Assembly (NCBI GenBank): GCA_035626515.1 | Contig: DASPNM010000029.1 | Coordinates: 124,001-188,000, forward strand | Direction: 5' to 3' | Origin: DASPNM01 sp035626515 | GTDB taxonomy: Bacteria > Bacteroidota > Bacteroidia > Chitinophagales > Chitinophagaceae | Length of the DNA: 64,000 nucleotides | Program-made: the position numbers and the translations under genes | Notes under the pieces: generated by a model | Databases searched by the model: none | What the model was told of the DNA's origin: nothing | What the model saw: only the letters and a program-made list of their open reading frames with translations | Part shown: piece after piece, positions 55,103 through 63,433 of the stretch | How the letters are laid out: each line of letters opens with the position of its first letter | How positions within the stretch are numbered: position 1 is the first letter of the stretch

Positions 55103-55522
55103 TCATGCTTTTTCCGGACGCTCCGAAAGCTCCAATACAGCAGTCCACTCCTCTTCGGTAACCGGCTGAACGGAAAGTCGCGCGATTCGTACCAGCGCCA
55201 TATGAGCGAGCCGGGGATCTTGTTTTATGACAGAAATCGGAACGGGACGTTTTAGGGAGCGGACAGCTTTCAGATTTACGCAGACCCAGCGCTCATCCTC
55301 CGTTGTCGGGTCCTGGTACGCTTCCCGGCTTACGCGGGCAATGCCTACGATTTCCGTGCCTTCGTTGCTGTGGTAAAAGAAAACTTCATCTCCCGTTTTC
55401 ATGCTGCGGAGGTGTCCTCGTGCCGCATAGTTGCGCACTCCGGTCCAAGTCGTTTCCTTTTCCCGCCGGAATTGCTCCCAGCTGTACGACGAAGGTTCCG
55501 ATTTCACGAGCCAGTAAGCCAT
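55103..55522 (-). CDS. EVE domain protein (THYN1-like)
   Basis: 139 residues from ATG 55522. MAYWLVKSEPSSYSWEQF, the GVRNYAARGHLRSMKTGDEV core and YHSNEGTEIVGIA match the EVE/PUA-like family, which binds modified DNA bases in some bacteria and is a nuclear protein in eukaryotes. In free-standing bacterial form the role is not known. A perfect -7 box lies 15 nt upstream and excludes the upstream extension of the frame. Confidence 0.9.
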   Translation of the reverse strand: MAYWLVKSEPSSYSWEQFRREKETTWTGVRNYAARGHLRSMKTGDEVFFYHSNEGTEIVGIARVSREAYQDPTTEDERWVCVNLKAVRSLKRPVPISVIKQDPRLAHMALVRIARLSVQPVTEEEWTAVLELSERPEKA

Positions 55523-55536
55523 CAGAAAAAGTTGCA

Positions 55537-55544
55537 CAAATTTA
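55537..55544 (-). promoter_or_regulatory. -7 promoter box for the EVE gene
   Basis: TAAATTTG on the minus strand, perfect TAnnTTTG, 14 nt before the start codon. TTTG lies only 14 nt upstream, shorter than the usual -33 spacing. Confidence 0.45.
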
Positions 55545-55568
55545 ATTCGCTTTCGAAACAAAAAGGCT

Positions 55569-56288
55569 TTACCAACCACTGGCCAGCACGTCGGCGAGGT
55601 GCATCGTTTTGATCGCGTAGCCTTTCCGTTCTATGTATCCTTTCAAATGCATCAGGCAGGAATGATCGGTCGAGATCAGGTAGTCTGCTCCCGTTGCAAG
55701 GGCATGCTCCGCTTTTTGTTCAGCCATCGCCATCGAGATGGCACCAAATTTTACGGTAAATGTTCCGCCAAATCCGCAGCAGGTTTCGGCGTCGTTCAGC
55801 TCGATCAGTTCGAGTTCCTTTACGTAGGCCAGCAACTGGCGTGGTTCGCGGCGAATGCCGCACTCACGCAGGGCCGCACAGGAATCATGGTAAGTGGCCT
55901 TGCCCTTCAGGGTGGCGCCCAGATTCTCGACCTGCAGTACCTGCACCATGAATTCTGAAAACTCAAACACCCTTTTTTTCAGATCCGCCAGTTCGTGATG
56001 CAGCGACGAGTTTTCAAACAGCTGCCCGTAGTAATTGCGCACAAATCCTACGCAGCTCGCGCTCGGCGCGATCACGTAATCGCTGCCGGAAAAATCCCGG
56101 ATGAATTTCGCACACACGGGCTTGGCCTCATCGCGGAAGCCGGCATTGAATGCTGGCTGGCCGCAACAGGTCTGCGCACTGTTGTAAGTCACTGTGCACC
56201 CCGTTTTCTCGAGCACTTTCACGAGGTTGAATGCGGTTTGCGGGTAAAGCTGGTCAACGAAACAGGGGATGAAGAGCTGGACGTTCAA
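55569..56288 (-). CDS. LutA/GlpC-type (Fe-S)-binding cysteine-rich protein
   Basis: 239 residues with two CCG-type cysteine clusters: QTCCGQPAFN near 40-50 and AETCCGFGGTF near 175-185, plus the SCVGF and DSCAALRE Cys. This is the LutA arrangement (lactate utilisation), but LutB and LutC are not adjacent, so a different redox partner is possible. 10 bp after ribH in the same orientation. Confidence 0.83.
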   Translation of the reverse strand: MNVQLFIPCFVDQLYPQTAFNLVKVLEKTGCTVTYNSAQTCCGQPAFNAGFRDEAKPVCAKFIRDFSGSDYVIAPSASCVGFVRNYYGQLFENSSLHHELADLKKRVFEFSEFMVQVLQVENLGATLKGKATYHDSCAALRECGIRREPRQLLAYVKELELIELNDAETCCGFGGTFTVKFGAISMAMAEQKAEHALATGADYLISTDHSCLMHLKGYIERKGYAIKTMHLADVLASGW

Positions 56289-56298
56289 GGGTAGAAAA

Positions 56299-56793
56299 TT
56301 ATTTTTTCAGGCTCCTGTTCAGCGAGATCATTTTCAAAGCGGTGATCGCCGCTTCGCGGCCCCGGTGCCCGCCCCTGCCCCCGGCGCGGTCGCGGGCCTG
56401 CTTTTCGTTTTCGGCCATCAGCACGCCGAATATGGTCGGCATCGGGAGACTCAGGTTCAGCTGCAGCACACCTTCGGTTACCGCCTTACAAACATAATCG
56501 AAATGGGCCGTTTCGCCCCGGATCACGCACGCGAGGGCGATGAACGCATCAGGCCGTTTCCGGGGCGTGGCGCTCTGCAGAAAGCTGAGGACAGCGAAAG
56601 GAATTTCGAAGGCTCCCGGAACGGTATGGGTAATGATCTTCTTTACTTTGTGCTGCTGCAACTCGTCGACGCATCCTTTTTCCAGCTCGTCCACGATCGC
56701 GCTGTTCCATTCAGTACGAATCACGACCACGCAGGCATTCCCGATGTCGGGATTTTCCGTTTTCAGCAAACCGGTATTTGCGGCTCTGGCCAT
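56299..56793 (-). CDS. ribH: 6,7-dimethyl-8-ribityllumazine synthase
   Basis: 164 residues. Riboflavin pathway. WNSAIVDEL, PGAFEIPFAV and GETAHFDYVC are the active-site motifs. The C-terminal tail is Arg/Gly-rich (DRAGGRGGHRGRE). One base after the TPR gene's stop, so an operon is likely. Confidence 0.94.
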   Translation of the reverse strand: MARAANTGLLKTENPDIGNACVVVIRTEWNSAIVDELEKGCVDELQQHKVKKIITHTVPGAFEIPFAVLSFLQSATPRKRPDAFIALACVIRGETAHFDYVCKAVTEGVLQLNLSLPMPTIFGVLMAENEKQARDRAGGRGGHRGREAAITALKMISLNRSLKK

Positions 56794-56794
56794 T

Positions 56795-57481
56795 TCAATC
56801 CTCGGTCTCGTACACGCCGAGCTGGGCGAGGTATTTGTCCGCGTCGTAGCCTTGCGGGGTTTTGGGGAATTTCGTTTTCAGTTCGCGGAACAGCTCGATC
56901 GCTTCTTCCTTGTTATTCAGCACGCGCGCAGCGAAGTAGGCTGCGGTAAAAAGGTATTCTGCCGAATTTGCTTCGTCTTCCTCGAAATGCCGCGCCGCTT
57001 TCCGGTAATAATCGAACGCTTCGTCGTTCTTCGCAAGGTCTGCGTGCGCGTCGCCCAGGAGCTTATAGGCTCTCGCCTGCACCATGCGCGAACGAGTGCT
57101 GAATTTTTTCAGATGCCGGATCGCATTTTGCGGATCGCCGAGCTTCAAATAGCAGCTGCCCGCATAAAACCGCGCCAGCTTTCCTGATTTCGTGCCGCCG
57201 TACTTATCGATTACACGGAGAAACCCGGGATACAGGCCGTCGCCGTTTAATGCCAGACGAACGGAATCCAGGCGGTAATACTCTTCTGCTTTAAACATTG
57301 CATCCTGCGCCTTCGTTTCCTGCGGTCCCTTCACGAAGGTCTTGTAGCCAAACCAGCCTGCTGCGGCCAGAATAACCACCACCGCTGCAATCGTAAGCGG
57401 TTTACTGTATCGCTCCCAGAAATCTCTCGCCCGCGCAATCACCACTTCCGCGCCTTCGCCTTCATATTTCTTTTCTGCCAT
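56795..57481 (-). CDS. membrane-anchored tetratricopeptide protein (YfgM-like)
   Basis: 228 residues: one transmembrane helix (TIAAVVVILAAAGWFGYKTF) and a periplasmic part with TPR-type repeats (ARFYAGSCYLKLGDPQNAIRH in part). YfgM-type proteins link the Sec translocon with periplasmic chaperones. Operon with ribH and, 30 bp upstream, pdhA. Confidence 0.8.
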   Translation of the reverse strand: MAEKKYEGEGAEVVIARARDFWERYSKPLTIAAVVVILAAAGWFGYKTFVKGPQETKAQDAMFKAEEYYRLDSVRLALNGDGLYPGFLRVIDKYGGTKSGKLARFYAGSCYLKLGDPQNAIRHLKKFSTRSRMVQARAYKLLGDAHADLAKNDEAFDYYRKAARHFEEDEANSAEYLFTAAYFAARVLNNKEEAIELFRELKTKFPKTPQGYDADKYLAQLGVYETED

Positions 57482-57511
57482 ATTCTGTTTTTTGGTTCGG
57501 TATGAATCTGA

Positions 57512-58507
57512 TTAATCGACAATGAACGGATAGCTGGGGTCCACGTACACGTCTTTGAGCACTTCGCTGTCGTCCGGCCAGGGACTTTCCTCTGCAAAGC
57601 GAACGGAGTCTGCCACGATTCCTTCAACCCGCTGGTCAATTGCACGGATCTCATCTTCGCTGGCAACTTTGTTGTCCAGTATCGTGCGAAGGAGCTGCTG
57701 GATGGGATCTTTTTCGCGGTAGCTGTCGACCTCTTCCTTTGCGCGGTACTTTTGCGGGTCGCTGATCGAGTGGCCCTTGTACCGGTACGTTTTCATCTCG
57801 AGCAGCGTGGGTCCGCCTTTTTCGCGGGCTCTTTTTACTGCGCGGGCCACCGCGTCATGCACGTCTTCGGCACGCATCCCATCCACCGCATCGCCGGGCA
57901 TCTCGTACGCATCCGCGAGTTTGTAAATATCCACCACGTTGGAAGTGCGCTCCACCGAAGTTCCCATCGCGTAGTTATTGTTCTCGCAAATGAAAATGAC
58001 CGGCAGCTTCCAGAGCATTGCCAAATTGAACGTTTCGTGCAGCATTCCCTGCCGAGCTGCTCCGTCGCCGAAAAAGCAGAGCACTACATTGTCGGTACCG
58101 CGATACTGCTCGGCGAAAGCCAGCCCGGCACCCGTCCCAATTTGCGCACCAACGATGCCGTGTCCGCCATAAAAGTTCACCTCCTTTCCAAAGAAGTGCA
58201 TGCTTCCCCCCTTTCCTTTCGCGCACCCCGTGGATTTTCCGTACAGCTCGGCCATGCAGCTGTTTACCGATACTCCCTTTGCGATTGCCAGCCCGTGGTC
58301 GCGATAAGCGGTAATGAAAAGATCTTCCGGGCGGGTCGCCGTCATACATCCCGCCGCTATTGCTTCCTGCCCTATATATGCATGAAAAAAACCGCGAATC
58401 TTTCCATCCATCTTGTACTTCTCTTCGGCCATCAGCTCGAACTGACGGATGAGTTGCATCAGCTCGTACCAGTAGAGGTAAGTTTCCCTGGAAAATTTCG
58501 TCGGCAA
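57512..58507 (-). CDS. pdhA: pyruvate dehydrogenase E1 component alpha subunit
   Basis: 331 residues from TTG 58507 (LPTKFSRETYLYWYEL), the usual start in this family. An ATG at 58549 would lie upstream of a perfect -7 box at 58527-58534 and adds an atypical stretch. The thiamine-pyrophosphate motif runs from GDGAARQG to CENN. E1 alpha subunit of the pyruvate dehydrogenase complex; the beta subunit is not in view. Divergent from recF. Confidence 0.93.
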   Translation of the reverse strand: MPTKFSRETYLYWYELMQLIRQFELMAEEKYKMDGKIRGFFHAYIGQEAIAAGCMTATRPEDLFITAYRDHGLAIAKGVSVNSCMAELYGKSTGCAKGKGGSMHFFGKEVNFYGGHGIVGAQIGTGAGLAFAEQYRGTDNVVLCFFGDGAARQGMLHETFNLAMLWKLPVIFICENNNYAMGTSVERTSNVVDIYKLADAYEMPGDAVDGMRAEDVHDAVARAVKRAREKGGPTLLEMKTYRYKGHSISDPQKYRAKEEVDSYREKDPIQQLLRTILDNKVASEDEIRAIDQRVEGIVADSVRFAEESPWPDDSEVLKDVYVDPSYPFIVD

Positions 58508-58526
58508 GGGCTGGAAATTAAGGCCG

Positions 58527-58534
58527 CAAAAATA
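58527..58534 (-). promoter_or_regulatory. -7 promoter box for pdhA
   Basis: TATTTTTG on the minus strand, perfect TAnnTTTG, 19 nt before the TTG start at 58507. No TTG at -33 spacing. Confidence 0.4.
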
Positions 58535-58585
58535 AGGGAAAGCGGCCAATTTAGCCCCGGGTATTCTTTTATATTGCAGCGCTTT

Positions 58586-59665
58586 ATGCTATCGGTTACG
58601 AGCCTGTCCCTGACGGATTTCAGGAACTACGCAAGCCGGCAGTTCCGCTTCGAACAACGGATTGTCTGCATCTGCGGCAACAATGGGGCCGGCAAGACCA
58701 ATTTGCTGGACGCGATTCATTACCTCTGTTTTACCAAAAGCTACTTTACCCGCGATGCGCAGGCGGTGCGCCACGGGAGCGCCGGGTTTCGCATCGAAGC
58801 GGAGTTCATGCGCCTGGAAAAACCGGAACGCGCCGTTTGCGTGCTGCGCGAAAATGGAAGGAAGGAATTCCTGGTGGACGGAATTGTGGTGGAGAGGTTT
58901 TCCAAACACATCGGGCATTACCCCTGCGTCATCATTGCCCCCGACGACTCGATTCTCATCACAGGGGGCAGCGAGGAACGCCGCAGGTTCATTGACTCGA
59001 TCCTTTCGCAGCTGGACAATGAGTACCTGCAACAGCTGATCGCGCACAACCGGGTGCTGCAGCAGCGCAATTCCTGGCTGTTGTCGCTGGCGGAAACGCG
59101 ATCTTCAGATTATTCGGTCCTGGACGTTCTTGACGAACAGCTCGCGGGCTTCAGCGGGTTTCTGTTTGACCGCCGAAAAGAGTTCTTTGTGCATTTTCTG
59201 CCTCGGGTCAACCGCCTTTACCAGGAGATCGCGCGGCGGCACGAGCAGCTCGAGCTTTTTTATGAAAGCCAGCTACTCGATGTTGACGTCCGTGCGCTCC
59301 TCCGCGCAAGTCGTGCAAAAGACCTGCAGGCCGCGCGGACTACCGCCGGTATCCACCGCGACGAGCTGCAAATGAACCTGGACAGTCGGCCTTTTCGCAG
59401 CATAGCTTCGCAGGGTCAGCGCAAGAGCCTCCTCTTTGCGCTCAAGCTCGCGGAACTGCAGGTTTTGCAGGAACAAAAAAAGTTCCCTCCTCTCCTGCTG
59501 CTCGACGACGTGTTTGAAAAGCTCGATGAGGAGCGAATCAACAACCTGCTCAAAAAAGTATGCATCGAAAACGAAGGACAGGTTTTTATTACCGACACCA
59601 ATGAGCAAAGACTGCGCAGCCATTTGGAACGAATCGGCGCAGGGTTTCAGCTGATCCACCTTTGA
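58586..59665 (+). CDS. recF: DNA replication/recombination protein RecF
   Basis: 359 residues from ATG 58586; the frame is open much further upstream but that part is antisense to pdhA. SMC-like ATPase that loads RecA at gaps. Walker A GNNGAGKT at 31-38, signature SQGQRKSLLFALKLAE and Walker B LLLLDDVFEKLD are intact. Followed 33 bp on by a DUF721 (dciA-like) gene, as in other bacteria. Confidence 0.95.
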   Translation: MLSVTSLSLTDFRNYASRQFRFEQRIVCICGNNGAGKTNLLDAIHYLCFTKSYFTRDAQAVRHGSAGFRIEAEFMRLEKPERAVCVLRENGRKEFLVDGIVVERFSKHIGHYPCVIIAPDDSILITGGSEERRRFIDSILSQLDNEYLQQLIAHNRVLQQRNSWLLSLAETRSSDYSVLDVLDEQLAGFSGFLFDRRKEFFVHFLPRVNRLYQEIARRHEQLELFYESQLLDVDVRALLRASRAKDLQAARTTAGIHRDELQMNLDSRPFRSIASQGQRKSLLFALKLAELQVLQEQKKFPPLLLLDDVFEKLDEERINNLLKKVCIENEGQVFITDTNEQRLRSHLERIGAGFQLIHL

Positions 59666-59693
59666 CTTCCAGGGGCCAAACCGATTAACTTTG
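59661..59693 (+). promoter_or_regulatory. promoter of the DUF721 gene
   Basis: TTTG (59661-59664), 21 nt, then TAACTTTG (59686-59693): both consensus elements match perfectly. The -7 box ends 5 nt before the ATG at 59699, implying a leaderless mRNA. The -33 part overlaps the last codon and stop of recF. Confidence 0.65.
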
Positions 59694-59698
59694 CGGAA

Positions 59699-59980
59699 AT
59701 GGGAGAATACTCACTCGCCGAGGCCCTGCGCCAGTTCCTGGAGGGTAGCCGCATCAAGGGCTCCATCCAGGCTATGCAGATCGAAGAGGCCTGGGAGGAG
59801 ATCATGGGCAAGACCGTCGCGCGCTATACCGAAAAAATCCAGATCATTGGCGACCGGCTCTTCATCACGACGCAGGTCGCTCCCCTGAAGCAGGAACTCA
59901 TCTACCAAAAAGAAAAAATAAAGCAACGGGTCAACGAAGCGCTGGGGCAGAAAGTCGTCAACGACGTGGTCATTCAATGA
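59699..59980 (+). CDS. DUF721 (DciA-like) protein
   Basis: 93 residues, single-domain: YSLAEALRQFLEGSRIKG and a KH-like tail (LFITTQVAPLKQELIYQK). DciA proteins help load the replicative helicase in bacteria without DnaC; the short Bacteroidota version fits the family size. Located beside recF and with its own promoter. Confidence 0.87.
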   Translation: MGEYSLAEALRQFLEGSRIKGSIQAMQIEEAWEEIMGKTVARYTEKIQIIGDRLFITTQVAPLKQELIYQKEKIKQRVNEALGQKVVNDVVIQ

Positions 59981-60003
59981 GTGCCGTACTCAAAACGAAT
60001 CCT

Positions 60004-60426
60004 CTACCTTGGGTTTAACCGATGAACTCCCGAAAGCGGGAGCGCCTCCCACCGGTCGCCGGATTTGAAGATGGCGAAAACTCCGCCAAGCGTATCGTAT
60101 GCTGCACCGTCCGTGGGCCAAATCCGTACCAGTGTGGCTACTGCAACATAATGCCCCTTTTCTTTTGCTTCGGCGTGCATAACTTTCGCGCTGTCGGAAC
60201 CGATCCCCAAAACCGTTGCATCTACGGGCCCTTCGTCCGGGCCCCTGAGATCGTGAATTTTCACCACATCCCTGTCGGATAGGTGCTGGCCGCCCATGCT
60301 TTGTACGACCATAAAGAGCTCGAACGCAGCGCGGACCGATTTTTCGGCTTCCTTTCGCGAAAGGCCGTTCTTTCCGCAGCCGTAAAAAAGCGCAAATCCA
60401 ACTGTGAACAGGAAAATGTACCGCAT
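60004..60426 (-). CDS. small lipoprotein of unknown function
   Basis: 140 residues from ATG 60426 (an in-frame ATG at 60447 is less likely). Lipobox LFYGC with Cys near residue 17, then a mixed alpha/beta domain (KVMHAEAKEKGHYVAVATLVRI). Family not recognised. Convergent with the DUF721 gene, 23-bp gap. Confidence 0.65.
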   Translation of the reverse strand: MRYIFLFTVGFALFYGCGKNGLSRKEAEKSVRAAFELFMVVQSMGGQHLSDRDVVKIHDLRGPDEGPVDATVLGIGSDSAKVMHAEAKEKGHYVAVATLVRIWPTDGAAYDTLGGVFAIFKSGDRWEALPLSGVHRLNPR

Positions 60427-60522
60427 AAAAAAGAGTTTTGATTCCATCTGCGATACGGAGAATTTTTGTTGCCGGGGTCAGGAGTACAGAAAGTTAGTAC
60501 AAATTCCAAAGTGCGCACGCCG

Positions 60523-61572
60523 CTATTGGATGCGCACCCTCGGATCTACGACACCATACAGGATGTCGGCAATGATGTTGATCAGTATAAAAAACGTGGC
60601 GGAGATCAGCACTGCTCCCATAACGACCGGGTAATCCAGCTTCTCGAGCGCGTCTACCGTGATTTTTCCAATCCCCTGCCATCCGAAAATATACTCGACG
60701 AAAAAGGCCCCCGCAAGAAGCTCGGCAAACCACCCGGTTACGGCAGTGATCACCGGGTTGAGCGCGTTCCGGAGACCGTGCTTCCAAATTACCTGCCTTC
60801 GGGAAAGCCCTTTGGCGTAAGCGGTGCGGATATAGTCCTGGTCGAGGACATCGAGCATGGCGCTCCGCGTGAGCTGCGTGATGATTGCCATCGGCCTGAT
60901 ACCGAGCGTAAGTGCGGGCAAAACCAGGTTTTGCAAACTCAATCTTTTTTCTCCCGTCACGGAATCAATGCTGTACCAGCTCCCCGAAATGTGCAAACCC
61001 GTCCAGTCGCTGAGTACAAATCCAAAAACATAGGCAATGATGATGCCCATGAAAAATGACGGAGCCGAAATGCCGAGTATGCTGGTAAATACCGCTGAGG
61101 TGTCCAGCCATGTATTCTGTCGGGCGGCAGCCAGTACACCCAGCGGTATTCCCAACAGTACAGCAATTCCCATTGCGGCGACAGCCAGCATGATGGTGCC
61201 GGGCAAAGCCTGCATCAGGATGCTGCCGACGTCCCGCCGGGTTTGATACGACCGCCGCAGATAGGGAAGCTTGATGGCAATCTTTGTTTCGCCTCCGACA
61301 AAAACTCCCCTTAGCTTCTTCCTTTCGATCTCGTCCGCTGAATGCAGGCTGAGCGGCGAGACGTCATTCAGGTAAAACAGGAATTGTTTCCATTTCGGCT
61401 GATCCAGGTAAAGCTCACGGCGGATGTTCGCCTGCGTTGCCGAGTCGCCGGTCTGGCCCATCACCAGCCTGGAAGGATCTCCGAAACCCTGGAAAAGAAA
61501 GAAAACGAGCATCACCACGCCCAGCAGGACGAGCAGGCCGTAGAAAATTTTTTTTGCGATATAACGAAACAC
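60523..61572 (-). CDS. ABC transporter permease, DppB/OppB type
   Basis: 349 residues starting at GTG 61572. Six membrane helices and the EAA loop (YIRTAYAKGLSRRQVIWKHG), with the long periplasmic insert of DppB/OppB proteins. Oligopeptide or dipeptide import. The partner permease, ATPases and binding protein are not adjacent. Its start overlaps the stop of the BT_3928-family gene (TAGTG), so it is translationally coupled. Confidence 0.87.
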   Translation of the reverse strand: MFRYIAKKIFYGLLVLLGVVMLVFFLFQGFGDPSRLVMGQTGDSATQANIRRELYLDQPKWKQFLFYLNDVSPLSLHSADEIERKKLRGVFVGGETKIAIKLPYLRRSYQTRRDVGSILMQALPGTIMLAVAAMGIAVLLGIPLGVLAAARQNTWLDTSAVFTSILGISAPSFFMGIIIAYVFGFVLSDWTGLHISGSWYSIDSVTGEKRLSLQNLVLPALTLGIRPMAIITQLTRSAMLDVLDQDYIRTAYAKGLSRRQVIWKHGLRNALNPVITAVTGWFAELLAGAFFVEYIFGWQGIGKITVDALEKLDYPVVMGAVLISATFFILINIIADILYGVVDPRVRIQ

Positions 61573-62768
61573 TACCTGATTTTAGAACTGTCAACGGGCA
61601 TCGGCAGGCTGTCGGCGGGAACGGTTCGTTGCCGCGCCTGTTTCACTACAAGCGGGCGCAATTTCTTTTCCGCTTTCTGCATTTCCCTAAAACTCCATTT
61701 TCCAAGCACTGTACCTGCCGCGAGCACGTACACCGTCGGGTTGGCGCGTGCGGCAGTGCGGATCGCGGTGTAATCACAGGTCAGCACCTGGATGCGGGCA
61801 AATTCTGTCGACTTCAGCATACGGTACGCTTCTTCCGGCTGTGTTGTGATCAGGTAAGCAGGGACTCCCTTCTCTCCTGCCAGCCGCCAGACGCGCGCAA
61901 AATCTTTTTCCCACCGCGACACGGGATTTGAAAAGGTTTCGCAGAAAAGCAGCACAGAATACTCATTTGAAAGTACGTGCTCCGTGGAATCTGTATTCGT
62001 TGATCCTGACAGTATGAATCCTTTGATAGGCGGCTCGTTGTTCTTTCCCTTGCGGACAACTTTGTCGTAACGGCTGACGAATTTGTACGCATCGGAGCTG
62101 AAGTCTGCAGGGAACTGGTCGGCGGTAAATTCCACGCGCTTTCCGTCTTTTTCATAAACGAAAGTAATGACCGTACTGTCGGGGATGGCGTTAGCAGGGA
62201 TCTTCATCTGCTCCTTAATGTTGTTGCCTTTGCGGAAAGGCAGGCAATCCACCACCGGCAGGTAATTCAGCGTCCACCACTGCATTCCGAATGCAACGAG
62301 AAAGGTAGCTCCCATCAGCACCGCAGAAACACGGTTGGAGAAAACGGGCGTGATCTGTTTGCGAAAGGCAAAAAGGAATCCGATCAGCAGGAGCAGGGCG
62401 AGGTCTTTCAGGAACGAGGTTTTCGTGCTGATTGGAATACAATCGCCGAAGCACCCGCAGTTTTTGAATTTCCCGGAAAAATGGGCGTAAGCGGTAAGAA
62501 ATGTAAAAAAGACTATCAGAAGAAGGAGCAGCCAGCTGAACAGCCGCATTTGCCAGCCGGTCAAAAGAGCCATGCCTGCGATGATCTCGAAACCGATCAC
62601 TGCGATCGAAAGTCCGAGCGTCCAGGAATGAAATGAGCTCATTCCCCAGAGATCAAAGAACTCCTGCATCTTGTAGCTCAGTCCAAGCGGATCATTGGCT
62701 TTCACCAGTCCCGAGAAAAGAAACAGGATGCCGACAAGCACACGGGTAATATGGAGAACTGGTTTCAT
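61572..62768 (-). CDS. BT_3928-family protein: DoxX-like membrane domain plus thioredoxin-like domain
   Basis: 398 residues. Four to five membrane helices of a DoxX/MauE-type domain with CGCFGDC near residue 103-109, then from about residue 220 a thioredoxin-fold region (SVLLFCETFSN) that lacks a CxxC. A Bacteroidota-typical family of unknown function; a role in redox or disulphide handling is only inferred. Starts with an ATGA overlap to the DUF1599 gene. Confidence 0.82.
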   Translation of the reverse strand: MKPVLHITRVLVGILFLFSGLVKANDPLGLSYKMQEFFDLWGMSSFHSWTLGLSIAVIGFEIIAGMALLTGWQMRLFSWLLLLLIVFFTFLTAYAHFSGKFKNCGCFGDCIPISTKTSFLKDLALLLLIGFLFAFRKQITPVFSNRVSAVLMGATFLVAFGMQWWTLNYLPVVDCLPFRKGNNIKEQMKIPANAIPDSTVITFVYEKDGKRVEFTADQFPADFSSDAYKFVSRYDKVVRKGKNNEPPIKGFILSGSTNTDSTEHVLSNEYSVLLFCETFSNPVSRWEKDFARVWRLAGEKGVPAYLITTQPEEAYRMLKSTEFARIQVLTCDYTAIRTAARANPTVYVLAAGTVLGKWSFREMQKAEKKLRPLVVKQARQRTVPADSLPMPVDSSKIR

Positions 62769-63310
62769 GAGGAAGCAACCGATTCGTTCATCAGGATGAG
62801 CGCGAAGACGGCATAATTCAATATGTCCAGATAATTCGCGTCCACCCCTTCGCTCACCAGAGTTTTCCCTTCGTTGGCCAGGATCTGGCGGATACGCTGC
62901 AGCTTCATCAGGATCAGGTCGGTAAAACTTTCCTGGCTCATTTGCCGCCAGGCCTCGCCGTAATCATGGTTCTTGTCTTCCATGAGGGAGCGGGCGCGAC
63001 TCGCATAAACATCATACAGCGTTGCCGCCTCCGTGGGATCCATTTCTTCGGGCGCATCTTCCGGCAGTCCAAGTTGAATCAATCCAATGATCGCGTAATT
63101 CACAATTCCCCGAAATTCGGCAGCGATGTCATCTTCCACCTTTTGCCGTCCTTTTTCCTGGATAGTTCGTATCCGCTGGGCCTTGATGTAGATCTGGTCA
63201 ACGATCGAGATGGTGCGAAGCACGCGCCAGGCGGTTCCGTAATCCCGGGCTTTCTTGATGAAGATATTCCTGCAGGAAGCGATGACTTCGTCGTATTGCT
63301 GGTTGGTCAT
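62765..63310 (-). CDS. DUF1599 (nucleotide-modification-associated) protein with internal duplication
   Basis: 181 residues made of two copies of one motif: RDYGTAWRVLR with ILNYAII-like helices in the first half (about 20-75) and HDYGEAWRQMS plus DILNYAVFALIL in the second (about 110-175). Found beside folP in Bacteroidota. Function not established. Overlaps the BT_3928-family gene by 4 bp (ATGA). A perfect -7 box on the minus strand lies at 63412-63419. Confidence 0.83.
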   Translation of the reverse strand: MTNQQYDEVIASCRNIFIKKARDYGTAWRVLRTISIVDQIYIKAQRIRTIQEKGRQKVEDDIAAEFRGIVNYAIIGLIQLGLPEDAPEEMDPTEAATLYDVYASRARSLMEDKNHDYGEAWRQMSQESFTDLILMKLQRIRQILANEGKTLVSEGVDANYLDILNYAVFALILMNESVASS

Positions 63311-63411
63311 GGGATTGCGTCGGTGATGCTGGCGAACAGCGGTTCATCCGGAGACGATGACTCGGCGATCCGGGTGGGCGCGGGACTGCGAGTTACCGTT
63401 ACCTTTAGCTC

Positions 63412-63419
63412 CAAAAATA
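63412..63419 (-). promoter_or_regulatory. -7 box candidate upstream of the DUF1599 operon
   Basis: TATTTTTG on the minus strand, perfect TAnnTTTG, about 100 nt before the DUF1599 start. No TTG at -33, so support is partial. It also sits 15 bp before the folP ATG on the other strand. Confidence 0.3.
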
Positions 63420-63433
63420 GCGAACATCGACTA

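Noticed and set aside
55569..56288. Complete lactate-utilisation (lutABC) operon
   Set aside because: Only the LutA-like gene is present; the neighbours are ribH and EVE genes.
57752..58585. In-frame 5' extension of recF by 278 codons
   Set aside because: It is antisense to pdhA. RecF similarity begins exactly at MLSVTSLSL (58586).
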